This document shows, piece by piece, positions 9,601-21,677 of a stretch of 64,000 nucleotides of DNA. The DNA is from Lineus longissimus. Lineage: Eukaryota > Nemertea > Pilidiophora > Heteronemertea > Lineidae. The stretch covers positions 5,460,501 through 5,524,500 of the forward strand of contig NC_088315.1 in NCBI RefSeq assembly GCF_910592395.1, given 5' to 3'. The notes under the pieces are model-generated. The model had not been told where the DNA came from, ran no database searches, and saw only the letters and a list, made by a program, of their open reading frames with translations. Numbering within the stretch: position 1 is the stretch's first letter; every line of letters starts with the position of its first letter. The position numbers and the translations under genes are program-made.

Positions 9601-12599
9601 CAGGGAATCGAAACGAATTTGAAGTATGATCGCAATTACAATTTGCCCTCGAATCTGACGCGTGTCTCTATTAGTGAAAAGTTTGAACAAGTTTTTGACG
9701 CTTTAAAGTTCTACAAGGGAGGGTCTAAAGGCCCTCTCCCAATAAAATATATGAAATTTAAGTGCCAAATATGCGGAGTTTTTTGGTCCGAGGACTAAAA
9801 CTAGAAGTAGTTACTGCTTCTGGTTTACAGACGCCCTGAAAAATCTTTCCGACGATGGGGTGTGGGCCGCGGGTCACTTACGCCATTTTGGAAGTTCAGT
9901 TTGCCATTCCGACCCCATGCCCATTAGGTTAGCGTGACGTCGGTTTTATGGACCGGTCACATGACGTTGTCTGTCTATGAGGTGTGAGGATTCGCGGTGG
10001 TCATGCATCCTTTATATTTCAGTAAAAAACTGATGATGGTATGGCAGGGTACATAGAATGTGCGTCAATGGACACAGTTGCCTGAACACCAAAATTCGTG
10101 ATAATGAATAACTTTATGGCTGGCTTGGATACCAGAATATTTATTTATTTACTGTATATAGAATATATATCTTAGCAAGTTAGAAATTCCAGACAACAGC
10201 TGAAAATGAGCTTGGACACGCTACGTTTTGTCACACCTATTCCGTCCTATGGCTACTTATTATCTACTTATGCTCTCGTCATTCCGTGGCTTTCACCATT
10301 GTGTGAAATTGAAAATGGACAGAGAGGCCGTAAAATGCGTAGATAGTTGCTCATTGGAGCAGGCGATTGCCTGATCGTTTCCCCAGTTGCCAGTGGTCCG
10401 CTATACAAATGCAACGGACGAAGAGGTCATCCATCGTTTTTTTTTTATTGTAAGATAACTTAGGTTCATACACCAACGTCTTCGTCACAATTGTGCACTT
10501 GCATTACATTCGCCAGGGCCCCTTAAACCCGATTGGTCAAAAAGGCTTATACGCGGTGATGCACTATATATGAGGTTCCGGTTGTACTCTGGTAACCATC
10601 AAACCATTATGAGCATGCATGTTTCAAGGAGAAAATACCATTTCAGGAAGAAAATACAGTGTCTGGAGCAAGACATGAACATCCTACTACTAAACCTTAT
10701 CAACAGCAGGACGACTAGCTATTTAGGGGGAACAACCACCAACACACCGCTATTTATTCCATGTCGATGACGGAAAAAGGTACTTTTACAACGGAACATG
10801 TCAAAATATGGGTCTTTTCTTTTTCGATATCTTCAACAAGGGTTTATGTGATATGTCAGTCCATGTTCTAGATGGTATACATGTAGTCGATTATAGAAAG
10901 GAATGATCTGGTAGCTGGCACAAGCCCAGAAAAATATCCTGATATCAGAATTGTGTCCAGACCAACTGCCCCAAGTACCGTCACCCACCAGATATCAGGT
11001 GGTTTCGGGACCGGGATTTGTAGGAGACATCGAAATGATTACCATCGATTAAACTGATTGATGCTATTCGTTTTGTATTTGAAACGAGGTTTTTGTCGTG
11101 ATAATGATGACGCGGTTGATCGTTTACTGCTCTTTGAGCAAAGCCACGCCGTGGAGAGATGTTCTCAGTATCGCTGCATTGAGAAACTTTTCTCCGAGTT
11201 CATTAAGGTCTGAAGAGTCATTAATGCTAGGAATCGGCAGCCGTTGGCTGATTTTTCTTTAACGCGCATTACCTTTCATTGAGGTTGCAATTGAGTTTGT
11301 TAGAAGTAATTGAGAGAAAAAGTAAGGTGACTCAGGCACGTAGCGCTATCGGATAAAGAAGCTTACGTGATTCCTGTGACTTGTGTATTTATCAAAGTTG
11401 CAAAAATCACTTTATCGACGCTCTCTCCGCCTTGCAAGTGATTGCTGTTGCACCACGGAATTCGTAATTCTATCAAACGACACTATCTTATTGATATTTG
11501 TGGTGCATAATAGACAACGAAAATTGATGAAGAAATAGCGTACTCCTCTTTCGTGACAAGCCTTGGTCAACCTTATCAACCTTGCCTTTTGCCTTTCGGT
11601 TAATAATGTACATGGGACAGCGTGCAAGGTTATTAACATCGATTGCTCTTGTTATTCTTAATGAATTTCTATGACTCAATTTCTATGGCACACACGATCC
11701 TATCATACTATTGGTTTTGAAGAAGAAACTGTCCCCGGCCCTGGAAAAAGGTATCGGCCCAATAGTATTTTGACGGATTATGGATATGGTTCTAAACAAG
11801 TTATGACTCAAAGATTAAAGCACATAAAAGAATCTTTGTTTTCCGGACAATCTATCCTCGGACATTTCAAAAATCGACACCGGTGCCTCTTGACATTTCT
11901 GGTACATGATAGAAGATTGTTTAAAGAAAATAGGCCGGAGGAGGTAGGACCAAGAAAGATAACAAGAAGCCACCGGAACTACATGTAAAATGAGATATAA
12001 GATCATTCTATTGTTAGAACTTGGCAATTGGCAAGAAGGATACTAATTGATGATAAAGCATTTATCCGTAAAGGGAGACTGAATTATGAAATGAAAGACC
12101 ATCCCTTTGATTAGCTGCGTCGAAATCCATTACGAAATCGAGATTCGTCGAAAGAGTCGTCCGTTGTGACGGTTGTCTTGCCATTTAACTGCTGCCTTAC
12201 AATCACGACAAAATGGAGAAAAACAAATGCCATGGCGAAACTGTCAAATGGGACATTAATTAAATTAAATTAATTAGATAAAAACCTATAATGAATTCTA
12301 ATAGAGAGTTGTTTTCAAAGAAATTGTTTTTCTCACATCATTGGAACTAACACCGGAAATACGAGGCGTGATTCCGGGACGTAGAAATTACAAATGGCCG
12401 GATGCAAATTCTGTTTGTTTGTGCCAATTATAACTCCAATCAGTCAATTATCTCAGACAACCCTGACTAAAATTTGATTTCTCGCTCATTATCCTAGCAA
12501 AGTATTGCGAAACTTTCTTTTGCGAAGTGGTTGATTATTTCAAAATTGTCACACACAAATCAGTCGACGCTTGTATAATTCATAATACATGTATATATG
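6619..12599. other. Gene-poor stretch
   Basis: Apart from the TATA/CRE-like cluster at 9.38 kb I see nothing functional. The longest frames are 97 codons (7675-7968, minus) and 105 codons (11671-11988, plus), without domain or splice support. If the buccalin promoter is at 9.4 kb, the stretch down to 4.3 kb is its first intron. AGTACGATCGTGTC occurs at 6798 and 7453. Confidence 0.6.
9378..9397 (-). promoter_or_regulatory. Possible TATA + CRE core promoter facing the buccalin gene
   Basis: The minus strand reads TGACGTCA, then after two bases TTATATAG, followed by ordinary sequence with no ATG-rich frame. A full cAMP-response element next to a TATA box is common in neuropeptide promoters. It lies about 5 kb upstream of the buccalin coding exon in the right orientation, and the upstream acceptor shows that a distant first exon must exist. 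A second CRE half-site (TGACGTCG) lies near 9326. I see no clear donor to define the first exon, so the link is a guess. Confidence 0.2.
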
Positions 12600-12623
12600 A
12601 GTGATATTGAATTCAATATCACT
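12600..12623. repeat. 24-bp perfect palindrome
   Basis: AGTGATATTGAA is followed at once by its reverse complement, with no loop. It may be a cruciform-prone site, a dimeric protein site or chance; nothing around it explains it. Confidence 0.9.
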
Positions 12624-15455
12624 TTCGCCCAATAAAACCCCATGCACCATTGCAAGTTGGTCATTCAACCTGGCTATCCCGCGACCTTTGAATCCGTTCA
12701 GCCGCTAACAACCTTGACCCAGTAATGACCTTGACCCCGTATCGAGGTTGAATCAAGTTAAGGCACCATTACTACATATGTATCTCTTCGATAATATCGT
12801 CGTGATTATCATGATCGTTTTCAAGAAGTTGATCCTGAAAAAAACGTGATGTCATCAGAATTTTATCAAAACATCAATGGTGGTCGATACCTATCCTCGA
12901 ACAACGTTTCGACTCCATAAAAGAACAGCAATTAGCGCATATCACTAGCACTTATCACGCTAAGAATTGGTTTTAGTGCGGTGGAGACGTTCTCTGCAGT
13001 TCAAGTGATTATTGACACAAACAAATAATTGCATGTTTGCATGTTTTATTTTGCTGGTATAATCACTGAGAGACAGTCAAAGGTTTGCTTTTGCGCGGAG
13101 CTCGTCCTAATCCGTCGCTAGGCTAACCAATTTCCGGCCATTCTCGCTTCCAACCCTTTCCAATTTACCTCTCCTTTGTTCTATGATCCATAGTGACATC
13201 TTGACATGCGTCAATTTGATGACGCTGTGTTTGGATATGAACCTTTGGATATTACATCTGTGAACGCTCGATGATGACACGACTGTAGGTAGATCAATCA
13301 GGGAATTCTCCATCATGCGAATACGACAAAAAAAACAGGGCAAAAATGTTGCTTTTGAGAGAGCCACTGAAATGGAATACCAATGATGTGACACATACAC
13401 CTAAAAGGAGTCATGGAGGACAAAGAAAGCTCTAATCCGACAATCAGGGCAAACGTCTTGCAAAATATCAAAGATGAGTTATTGTGAAAAAATGCGTATA
13501 CTCTAGACCACTTTACAATCTTCCACAAAATCGACACAAATTGGACAACTTTGAAGTCATTCCACCTACAGAATTTGGAGATGAAAATTACCATTCGTAA
13601 TGTGCAATTGAAGTATTTTGTGTCAAGCATTTATCTTGCTATTCACCTGATTACCCATCTGAAGTAATCCATACCTCTCCTCAATTCATTAGCGCCACAA
13701 AGTCAAATGTTTACGAACAATTCTACAAATTTCATAGTCGGGAAAATCGAACTTGTCTGAATGTCACGAGGAATATTACTCAGGAATGCTCTCGTTAGTC
13801 GAGCCGAATCATCCAAAATCATGTCTCGTTCATTAATTGGCGCGAAAACACCGTGTTCTTTGGTATCAGACGATAGCACGACTCGAGACGATCCCTGTAA
13901 TTGGAGAGAATGTTGCTTAGTGTTGGTATGTCATCTCGCAAAGAGCGATCACCGCAGTTGTTGGTGTCCCAGTCCGGATGCGTCAGATTGATGGTATTTT
14001 GAGGGCGCGAGACGATGTACTGGTAAAGTTTGGAGTACCAGATGAGGACAGATATATGCAAATGTGTTGGCGCATGTTTAAATGACAGTCCTAATCGACC
14101 AGTGCTATTGACCCGGGCTATTGGTGGTATTTTGGAACACACGGATGCATTACCGCTTGATACTGGCAGAGTATTCGTAACCCACGGTAGCAAATTTTCG
14201 TACCATCAAATTTTCGAAGGCAAATTGAAATCGGATCAGACAAACCAGACGCCTCCCCTCCTTCTCCTCCGCACTTAGTCAATTGTTCTATATAATAAAA
14301 AAGCAACATTCAGACCAAAGTCGATTACATAAAGTTAACATGGGTCTGTTCAGACATACATATACCATAATCCCATCAGAAACTTTACTGCAGTGAGAGA
14401 GAAACATCGCTGAATGATTTGATAACCGTAAGCTTGCAGCTGATTTAAGCAGACATAAAACACTTCTGTAGTAAAGGCCTTTACTTGGTTTTTTTTGTTT
14501 AGCTTTTCACCAATCCGGCCAAGAGTTTTCCAGTATCAGCGTCAAGCGTGCCATTAAAAACGGTGTAACCCAGCATTAGAAGAAAACAGCTTCAAGAAAC
14601 GTCGTTGGAAAGAGCTGAAAAAGTTGTCACCGCCACCAGATAATTGGTTGAACTTACACGTCTGTTGAACAATTTCCATCAGATCGTTAATGGCACTGTA
14701 CCAGAATAAAACCCAACCTAAACCAGTAACTAGGAAAAAGTAAAAGGTCAGACTGGTGTAATCATGTAAAAAGATTAAGTGGTCATCGCCCTTATCGTGT
14801 TTCCGATCATCTATGGCTCCCTCCCGGGACCTCCCTGCCTCATCCGACCAGGCTGGTTGTTGTCGTACGAAAGACGAGGCAAAGTTAAAAGTCATTATCG
14901 CCCGGCCAGCGTTGAGGCTTCTTCGCCATTTTCAGCGCACACAAAAATGTACTTTCCCAATTCTTGTTTACAAATACAAATTACGGACTTCTGCCAATGT
15001 GTGTTTTCAAAGCTAAGAAAACCAGCAAAGAATGCTCATTACTTGCATGCACGACTTCATGTAGTTTGGAGTTTTATTCATCCTCGTTATTAGACTGAAC
15101 TTAGACTATATCGCGGGCTGTCTACTGCCTGAGAGGGATATACCTGCTCTGGCACAGTCGCCCTTTCTCGCAAATGGCGAAAAAGGAAAAGAATCGAGAG
15201 CTTATTTTTTTCCATATTCATTCAATCATTCACCAATGCTCAGAACTGCCAACAGCATATTCTATTCTTAAAAGACAAACAAAAGCCATTGAAAATGGCT
15301 TGTCACTGCAGCATTGCTTGAAAATCTACATGTACACGTACACCTGTACAAGAAGCAAAACGTGACATGGTCCAGTTATTTTTACACCGCAGAATGCCTC
15401 TTTGTTACTGGAAAGTTAAGTAAATTTGATGTTGTATAAAACACTTTTTATTCTC
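12624..15455. other. Gene-poor stretch
   Basis: No supported gene. Overlapping minus-strand frames of 97-124 codons (13107-14193) and one of 113 codons with a single hydrophobic run (14554-14895) have no recognisable domain and no good splice sites. Confidence 0.6.
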
Positions 15456-15821
15456 AATAGCATTCCGCGAAGATGACGTCACTGCAGCTGCTGCCTTCTA
15501 TTTCCCCATCGCTGAATTACAGGCAATGTCGGACAAACATGCGGTTTCGTAATGGATTCAGGCTTTCTAACTAGGGTAGTTAGATTCAATCTGGCACATG
15601 TCCGAGTGTTGGAAATACTACATAATTGTTCTGAATATTTCTCTCTCTGACTCTATGGTATCATTCATGCTAAAAACAATGCAGGGTCAAAGATAATTGA
15701 CTTTGAAATAAGCTCAAATGCGTAGAAATAAGTGTCGATATCCGACTGTCACGTGACTAAAACGTCATCAATATGCAAATGACCTTGTGAGCTATAAATA
15801 GTAACTTCGCGGAATGCTATT
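15456..15821. mobile_element. 366-bp MITE-like element with 17-bp terminal inverted repeats
   Basis: AATAGCATTCCGCGAAG at 15456-15472 is exactly mirrored by its reverse complement at 15805-15821. Read as GCATTCCGCGAAG ends, TA dinucleotides stand on both sides, as expected for Tc1/mariner- or PIF-like target sites. The interior has no transposase frame. It carries TGACGTCAC near the left end and an octamer ATGCAAAT followed by CTATAAATAG near the right end. Confidence 0.65.
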
Positions 15822-18800
15822 ATCTAGAGGAGAGAGAACACATTGTCTGAAACATTTTTTCAGGTCAACGTCTCACCCGTTGATTTAAGAAGACATTGCC
15901 TTCAGGAGTAAAGAAAACGGGACATGTTATTCAATGTCCTCCGGTTGCCTCGAGTCGACCTACTCGAGGATCGGCGGTATCTGAGCCGTTGGCGACAGTT
16001 CAAGAAGCCTTTTGTTACCGGCTGTTCAGACCTGCTATCTTTCATGTACAAGGTTTCATGTCTGACTTTGTTGTCTGGTCTGTCATCTTTGTTATTTAAC
16101 TCTTCTCTAAGTTCAACCCTTTTGCTGCTGTTCTCAACTGCTCTTATATATAGATATAATTTCTACATCTTAGTAGTATGCACATTTCTATATTTCTGCA
16201 TCTTCTACTCTCTTCTTTGACATCATTAGCAAACCAAGTCCATATTGGCGGAGGTCTTCCTTTTTCACCACAGCTATCACCGGTACAGCATCCCCAAAGA
16301 GCATTAAACGGTTAAAGCCTAGTAGAACCAATATGCGTATATATAGGAAGATTTTTAGATACGAAGGTCGTATTGTTAGCCAGACAAAGGTTTTTGAGAT
16401 AATCATCACTTGTCAACAGTGTTCTTTATAAATCAAAACTTAGCGTTATCTTTTTTTGAATGTGTCAGAAGAAAATCAGAGAAAACGTGACTATATTACC
16501 ATAACGTGTCATAACCAGAATAAAATCTCATCCAGGCCGCAATAAGTAAACTATCTGCTTAAATATATGTCTATGATCGCTTCGGAGACAGAAGCTTCAA
16601 CACTTGTCTTGCTAGTGTTTTCAATTAGGAAACCAAAAGCCGACATACATGTTCAAGATGTTGTCCAAACTCGTGTATGAGTCTTAACAGGGACAAGGTC
16701 AACAGACAACTGAAGGGGCGGGCATCCGATGGACGATTGAGTGGTCATTGGATAGGCTAAAGGAAGGGAACTGTTTATATACGTATCGTACAAGAGGTAT
16801 ACAGATGGTTGTCAATTTCGCTGAATCACGGACTCACCAATGATGAGCTATAGATCTATCTCGGGTTAAGATCGATTGGGTGGTACTTGCCCTGTGATGT
16901 GACCATCTTGATTGAACCGATGAAATTAGCTCGATCAAACTTTGTAAATATTTTTCTCATGGTCGCAGAAACTGAAACAAAATTCGGAGATTTTGTATCC
17001 GGTTTCGTATGCCCATAATACCTGGTTAGCCGTAATGCTTTACGGGTGAGATATGATGAGTTAAAGAGAGCCTACACTCCTTTGCAACTGAATTGCATGT
17101 ACGCTGCGGTCTGGACCAAGTTTCCAGATTTTGTAACCGGTTACGCATGGCTTATTGTAACATCGAGCAGAGAAACTTCCCGGTCATTACCTTAAAGTAA
17201 TGGACAAATTTGATGCTGAAATGTTTGAAATCATCCTGAGATTCATTGTTTTGCGCCCACGTCAATTACCACTACCACTCTGCTGCCGTACTCTGCCGAC
17301 CGCAGCGATAATTCAGAGTCCGGTGTGATGGCTCTTATATGTGTCTAACCTATCATTTGTCACCTGCTTAGGCCAGCAAGCCATTTCCGTTATTTCCGAA
17401 ATGACATTTGTAGACATACAATTAGAAGATGGACATCATCTTCTACACTTACAACTTTTTTTTATTAATACATCAAGGAAACGTCGTATAGTTCCCTGTT
17501 GCTGATAAATGCAAGTAACTACAAAAATAAATAACACGTGTTACTTAGTTGCAGAAATCTCTGACCAGATGTATTACATTTCCGCCACCTTAACTGCCCT
17601 CGACCCTTGATTGATTCCCTTGACCAAATCCTAAGTGTCACCGGATTTCTGTCCACTGACTTATTGATAAGACTGTGACAGTGAAGGCAGTTGTTCTTCT
17701 CGCAGTCTATCACTCATTCATACCTCGCTGGCTTACTAAGTATACCTGTGGACATTGATACATCAGCGGGATCAGGGATATATCCCGTCGCCGAGACAAG
17801 GTCAGACCAAAAACAACATGGCCGATTGGGACTACAATCGCAGAAGATACTTGCATCCCGAGATTTCCTCAATAAAGACCATGGAGGACGTATTTACAAT
17901 GTAATACAATGCAGATTTAATCCATACTTGCCAATATCATATGTATGATACCAAGCTCTTTTGATCTTTGGATTCACTTCCCAGTAGTGTACCTGAATGT
18001 AACCCCCACGTCGGTTACCACTTTACTTAATAGCGCAGGAAAAAGTATTGTTGGAACCAGACGAGATGATCGATTTTAGAATTCAAACAAGTCAAATGTT
18101 AAAAGTTAAGAAGCACGCGCAAGGATGTAAGACATTGATTCATTGAATTCAGATAACTCATTTAGCAATGTGGGTGCGGCTTGTCAACTGTGATAATCTG
18201 TTCAAAGTGCGCGAATGAAACGTATGATAATCATGGAAATCCCACAAATGATTAATTTCATTCTGTCATAGAGATGTACACGAAGATGTTATATATATGT
18301 TAATTTCACTGAGAGGGCGTCTGTAATACGTTTTTCATGAAGAACATATCGGGGAGGCCAGGAAAAACGAGCCGCTACACATATTTGAATACCTCAAAGT
18401 TTCTACAAGATATAAACAGAAGCTGCCCTGATAATGTCAACGAAGCCTCTACATGCTGCTGAATGAGTGATCGGTGCAGAATCCATAAATCAAGTACTTG
18501 TGTGATTCCTCATCAGGCGCCTGACAATCCATTACAATCTCACTCCGAGAGTAGGCATGGTAAGACCAGTTGACGAAGGTCATCATAGCGACTTCAGACA
18601 TATCGAGGGATCCATCAATTGTTTGCCTGACAATTGCGGCAACAGGAACGATTTCTTGGGGGATGGCGAAAGGGGAATCAACGCTATTCATCACGACTGT
18701 CTTTGGAATGTACCATTGGGTATGTACATGTACCTGTTGGGACACTATAGTTCAAGAACAACAGCAATTCATCTTGCAAAAACCTGCACAGAGTCTGCTG

Positions 18801-19563
18801 TCTTTTTGTCAGCGATAGTACCTGACCATGCACGATAAACCTTAGAAGGTTAGCCTCGTCATCGTTTTCGCTTCACTCTGGTCGTCACGCCAACGTCAGC
18901 ATTCCCCGGGGACCGTGGCTGTGAGTTTAAGTCGTTTTGCTGTGTCTACGGGTTGACCGCAAATGTGTAGCCTTGTTCAACTTGCAATGCGTCGAGGTGA
19001 ACATCGCATCAAGTTAACTCTTTATCTTTTTAGCCATAATTTTGTTAGCCATGCATGAGCCACATGTTCATTATTGACATTTTTGACATTGGACTCATGT
19101 CAAACTTCTGGTTGATCGATCTATGGCCGTACTTTGTAATCACGCGTAACGTGTTCCAAAGAAAAAACACTCATCAGATTTTTCAGTCATGCGGACTATT
19201 TTCTGTTTTGCAGTGGTTAATTTCATTGTATGATCAGTGGGGAAACCTGACGACAGTACCGATGAGAAGGTGTTCAATGTAAAAAATCGCTCTCTTGTTG
19301 AAGCTGCGATTTTTTGCGTAATCGCCAAGAAGTCAGAGATCAGGAAACGTGACCACGTAAAAAGGTGGTCTTGAGGAAGATTGGTTTCCCTGCGTGCTGT
19401 CTCGTACACAATGCTCTTGGTTTCCTCCATGCTATCTGTTTTTTTCATTTTCCTACCTTCTCACAGAAAATGCTAGTTGTTACACTTCTAAGTCCGTTGT
19501 CATGTTATTCTAGGTATGCCTACTGAATATTTAACTACATGTATTCCAATTTTAGATGACATA
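15822..19563. other. Gene-poor stretch
   Basis: No supported gene. Frames of 93-102 codons near 18.5 kb (both strands) and 19.2 kb (minus) show no known domain. Confidence 0.6.
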
Positions 19564-19744
19564 CATGAAGAACCTCTCTAGTAAGGACACCATCGGGGCT
19601 GACAAGTGCTGTCCTCAATAGAGAGGTGTCCTGATTAAAGAGGTCAAATTGAATGGAATCACCCAATTTCGGACCAAAACTAGTGTCCTTAATAGAGAGG
19701 GTGTCCTTAATAGAGAGGTGTCCGCAAGGGGAGGTTCTACTGTA
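19564..19744. mobile_element. 181-bp MITE-like element with imperfect inverted termini
   Basis: The left end TACATGAAGAACCTCTCTAG and the reverse complement of the right end, TACAGTAGAACCTCCCCTTG, match imperfectly and both begin with TA. Inside, the motif GTCC(T/C)(T/C)AATAGAGAGG occurs three times. Motifs of this kind ('gaggtgtccttaatagagagg') are dispersed in many marine invertebrate genomes, in my recollection. Confidence 0.55.
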
Positions 19745-20867
19745 CTTGAAATGCATTCCACTTAAGATTACATAGACATGTTGAAATACGCAGTGGAGTG
19801 GTAGGCGATGCAGTTTTAATATGATTACTTGCAACAGCTGAAAAAACCCATCGAATTATGTCACTCTGCCAATCAGCCAAATCAACCCAAAACAAAACCA
19901 GCGGAGCAAAACGTTTAAGGCAAGATTATTCAGAGAATCCGCCATGTCTTCTCTGCATCAGAACACCTTAACGCCTTATATTCATGCCGTCTATCTTCCC
20001 ATTATGACCTGGCGCGTTCGTGAAGAAACTATGCCCCAACTTCCTTTCAAAACAGATTAGAATAAACCCGACATCATGTTCAGGATATTGCTGAGCTTTG
20101 TTTCATTTTGCATGTTGTGGGTGAACCTGAAATCCCGATCTGTTAGTCAGTCTGAAAAAAAACGAGCTTTGTACTTTAAAACTCATCTATGCAAATCGCT
20201 ACAGATTAACTTTCATTTGCAAATTGTTTTAAACAGCTGACTCCACAGTAGTGTTTAACCTTCTTTATATATCATCCTCTTTGAAATATGAAATAATGAT
20301 TACCACAATCGCATTGAAATTTGATATTACTATTACGGGATAGGATAATGGTTTGAGAAAATCATCTGTTGTCTTTCGTTTGAAACTGACTAAACCCTGG
20401 GACGAACTTCAACTGTTGTTCTGATGAATATTCGTATCTACCTTCGCCGGTATAGTTTTAAAATTTAAAGCATGCATTGTAACACAACCTGACATGCGCT
20501 GTGGTGTGGTCTGGGGTGTGGTCTCTTGTTGTTCTAAACCTATTATTGCTCAATAATCTTCGGGTCATGATTGGTTAAAATATTGATCTCATTGACTTTT
20601 GTGTGGCATTATCGTTAGAAGTTACGCGTAGGTTCTAATCTTCTAACCAAAAAGCAAATATGGTCAATAATGAAATCTCAATGTTAACGCTATATAGCAA
20701 TAAAACTAATTGTGTATTAAGAGACAGCACGCAGCTGTAATTTCTTCTAGGTTATATCCTCCCGGGATATCCTCATTCAGCCAAGAAGATACAAAGGATA
20801 TACCTGTAGTCGTTACTATTAATTCTTGATACAAGGGACAATTCACGCCCGACCGCCACCATTCTGA
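19745..20867. other. Intergenic, no supported gene
   Basis: A+T-rich sequence with no exon-like frame; its last 160 bases encode the non-repetitive tail of the minus frame that crosses the satellite. Confidence 0.65.
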
Positions 20868-21677
20868 ATGTACACCAGCGTTAGGGCAGTAATTAACTAT
20901 ACATGCAGGCCTATGTACACCAGCATTAGGGCAGTTTATAACTATACATGCAGGCCTATGTACACCAGCATTAAGGCAGTTTATAACTATACATGCAGGC
21001 CTATGTACACCAGCATTAGGGCAGTTTATAACTATACATGCAGGCCTATGTACACCAGCATTAGGGCAGTTTATAACTATACATGCAGGCCTATGTACAC
21101 CAGCGTTAGGGCAGTTTATAACTATACATGCAGGCCTATGTACACCAGCGTTAGGGCAGTTTATAACTATACATGCAGGCCTATGTACACCAGCATTAGG
21201 GCAGTTTATAACTATACATGCAGGCCTATGTACACCAGCATTAGGGCAGTTTATAACTATACATGCAGGCCTATGTACACCAGCGTTAGGGCAGTTTATA
21301 ACTATACATGCAGGCCTATGTACACCAGCGTTAGGGCAGTTTATAACTATACATGCAGGCCTATGTACACCAGCGTTAGGGCAGTTTATAACTATACATG
21401 CAGGCCTATGTACACCAGCATTAGGGCAGTTTATAACTATACATGCAGGCCTATGTACACCAGCATTAGGGCAGTTTATAACTATACATGCAGGCCTATG
21501 TACACCAGCGTTAGGGCAGTTTATAACTATACATGCAGGCCTATGTACACCAGCGTTAGGGCAGTTTATAACTATACATGCAGGCCTATGTACACCAGCG
21601 TTAGGGCAGTTTATAACTATACATGCAGGCCTATGTACACCAGCGTTAGGGCAGTTTATAACTATACATGCAGGCCT
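20868..21677. repeat. 45-bp satellite array, 18 tandem copies
   Basis: The unit begins ATGTACACCAGC(A/G)TTAGGG and ends CATGCAGGCCT. Eighteen copies sit end to end with almost no change. The main variable base is A or G at unit position 13; copy 3 has AAGG for AGGG and copy 1 differs in the middle. Because 45 is divisible by three, one frame on each strand stays open through the array: 272 codons on plus (20868-21686) and 376 codons on minus (21836-20706), where the flanks are non-repetitive. There are no spacers, so it is not a CRISPR array. Whether the minus frame is translated is unknown. Confidence 0.97.

Noticed and set aside
13819-14193. 124-codon minus frame
   Set aside because: No domain and no splice support; another frame is open on the opposite strand.
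18449-18838. Overlapping frames on both strands near 18.6 kb
   Set aside because: Both strands are open over the same 300 bases and neither matches a family I know.
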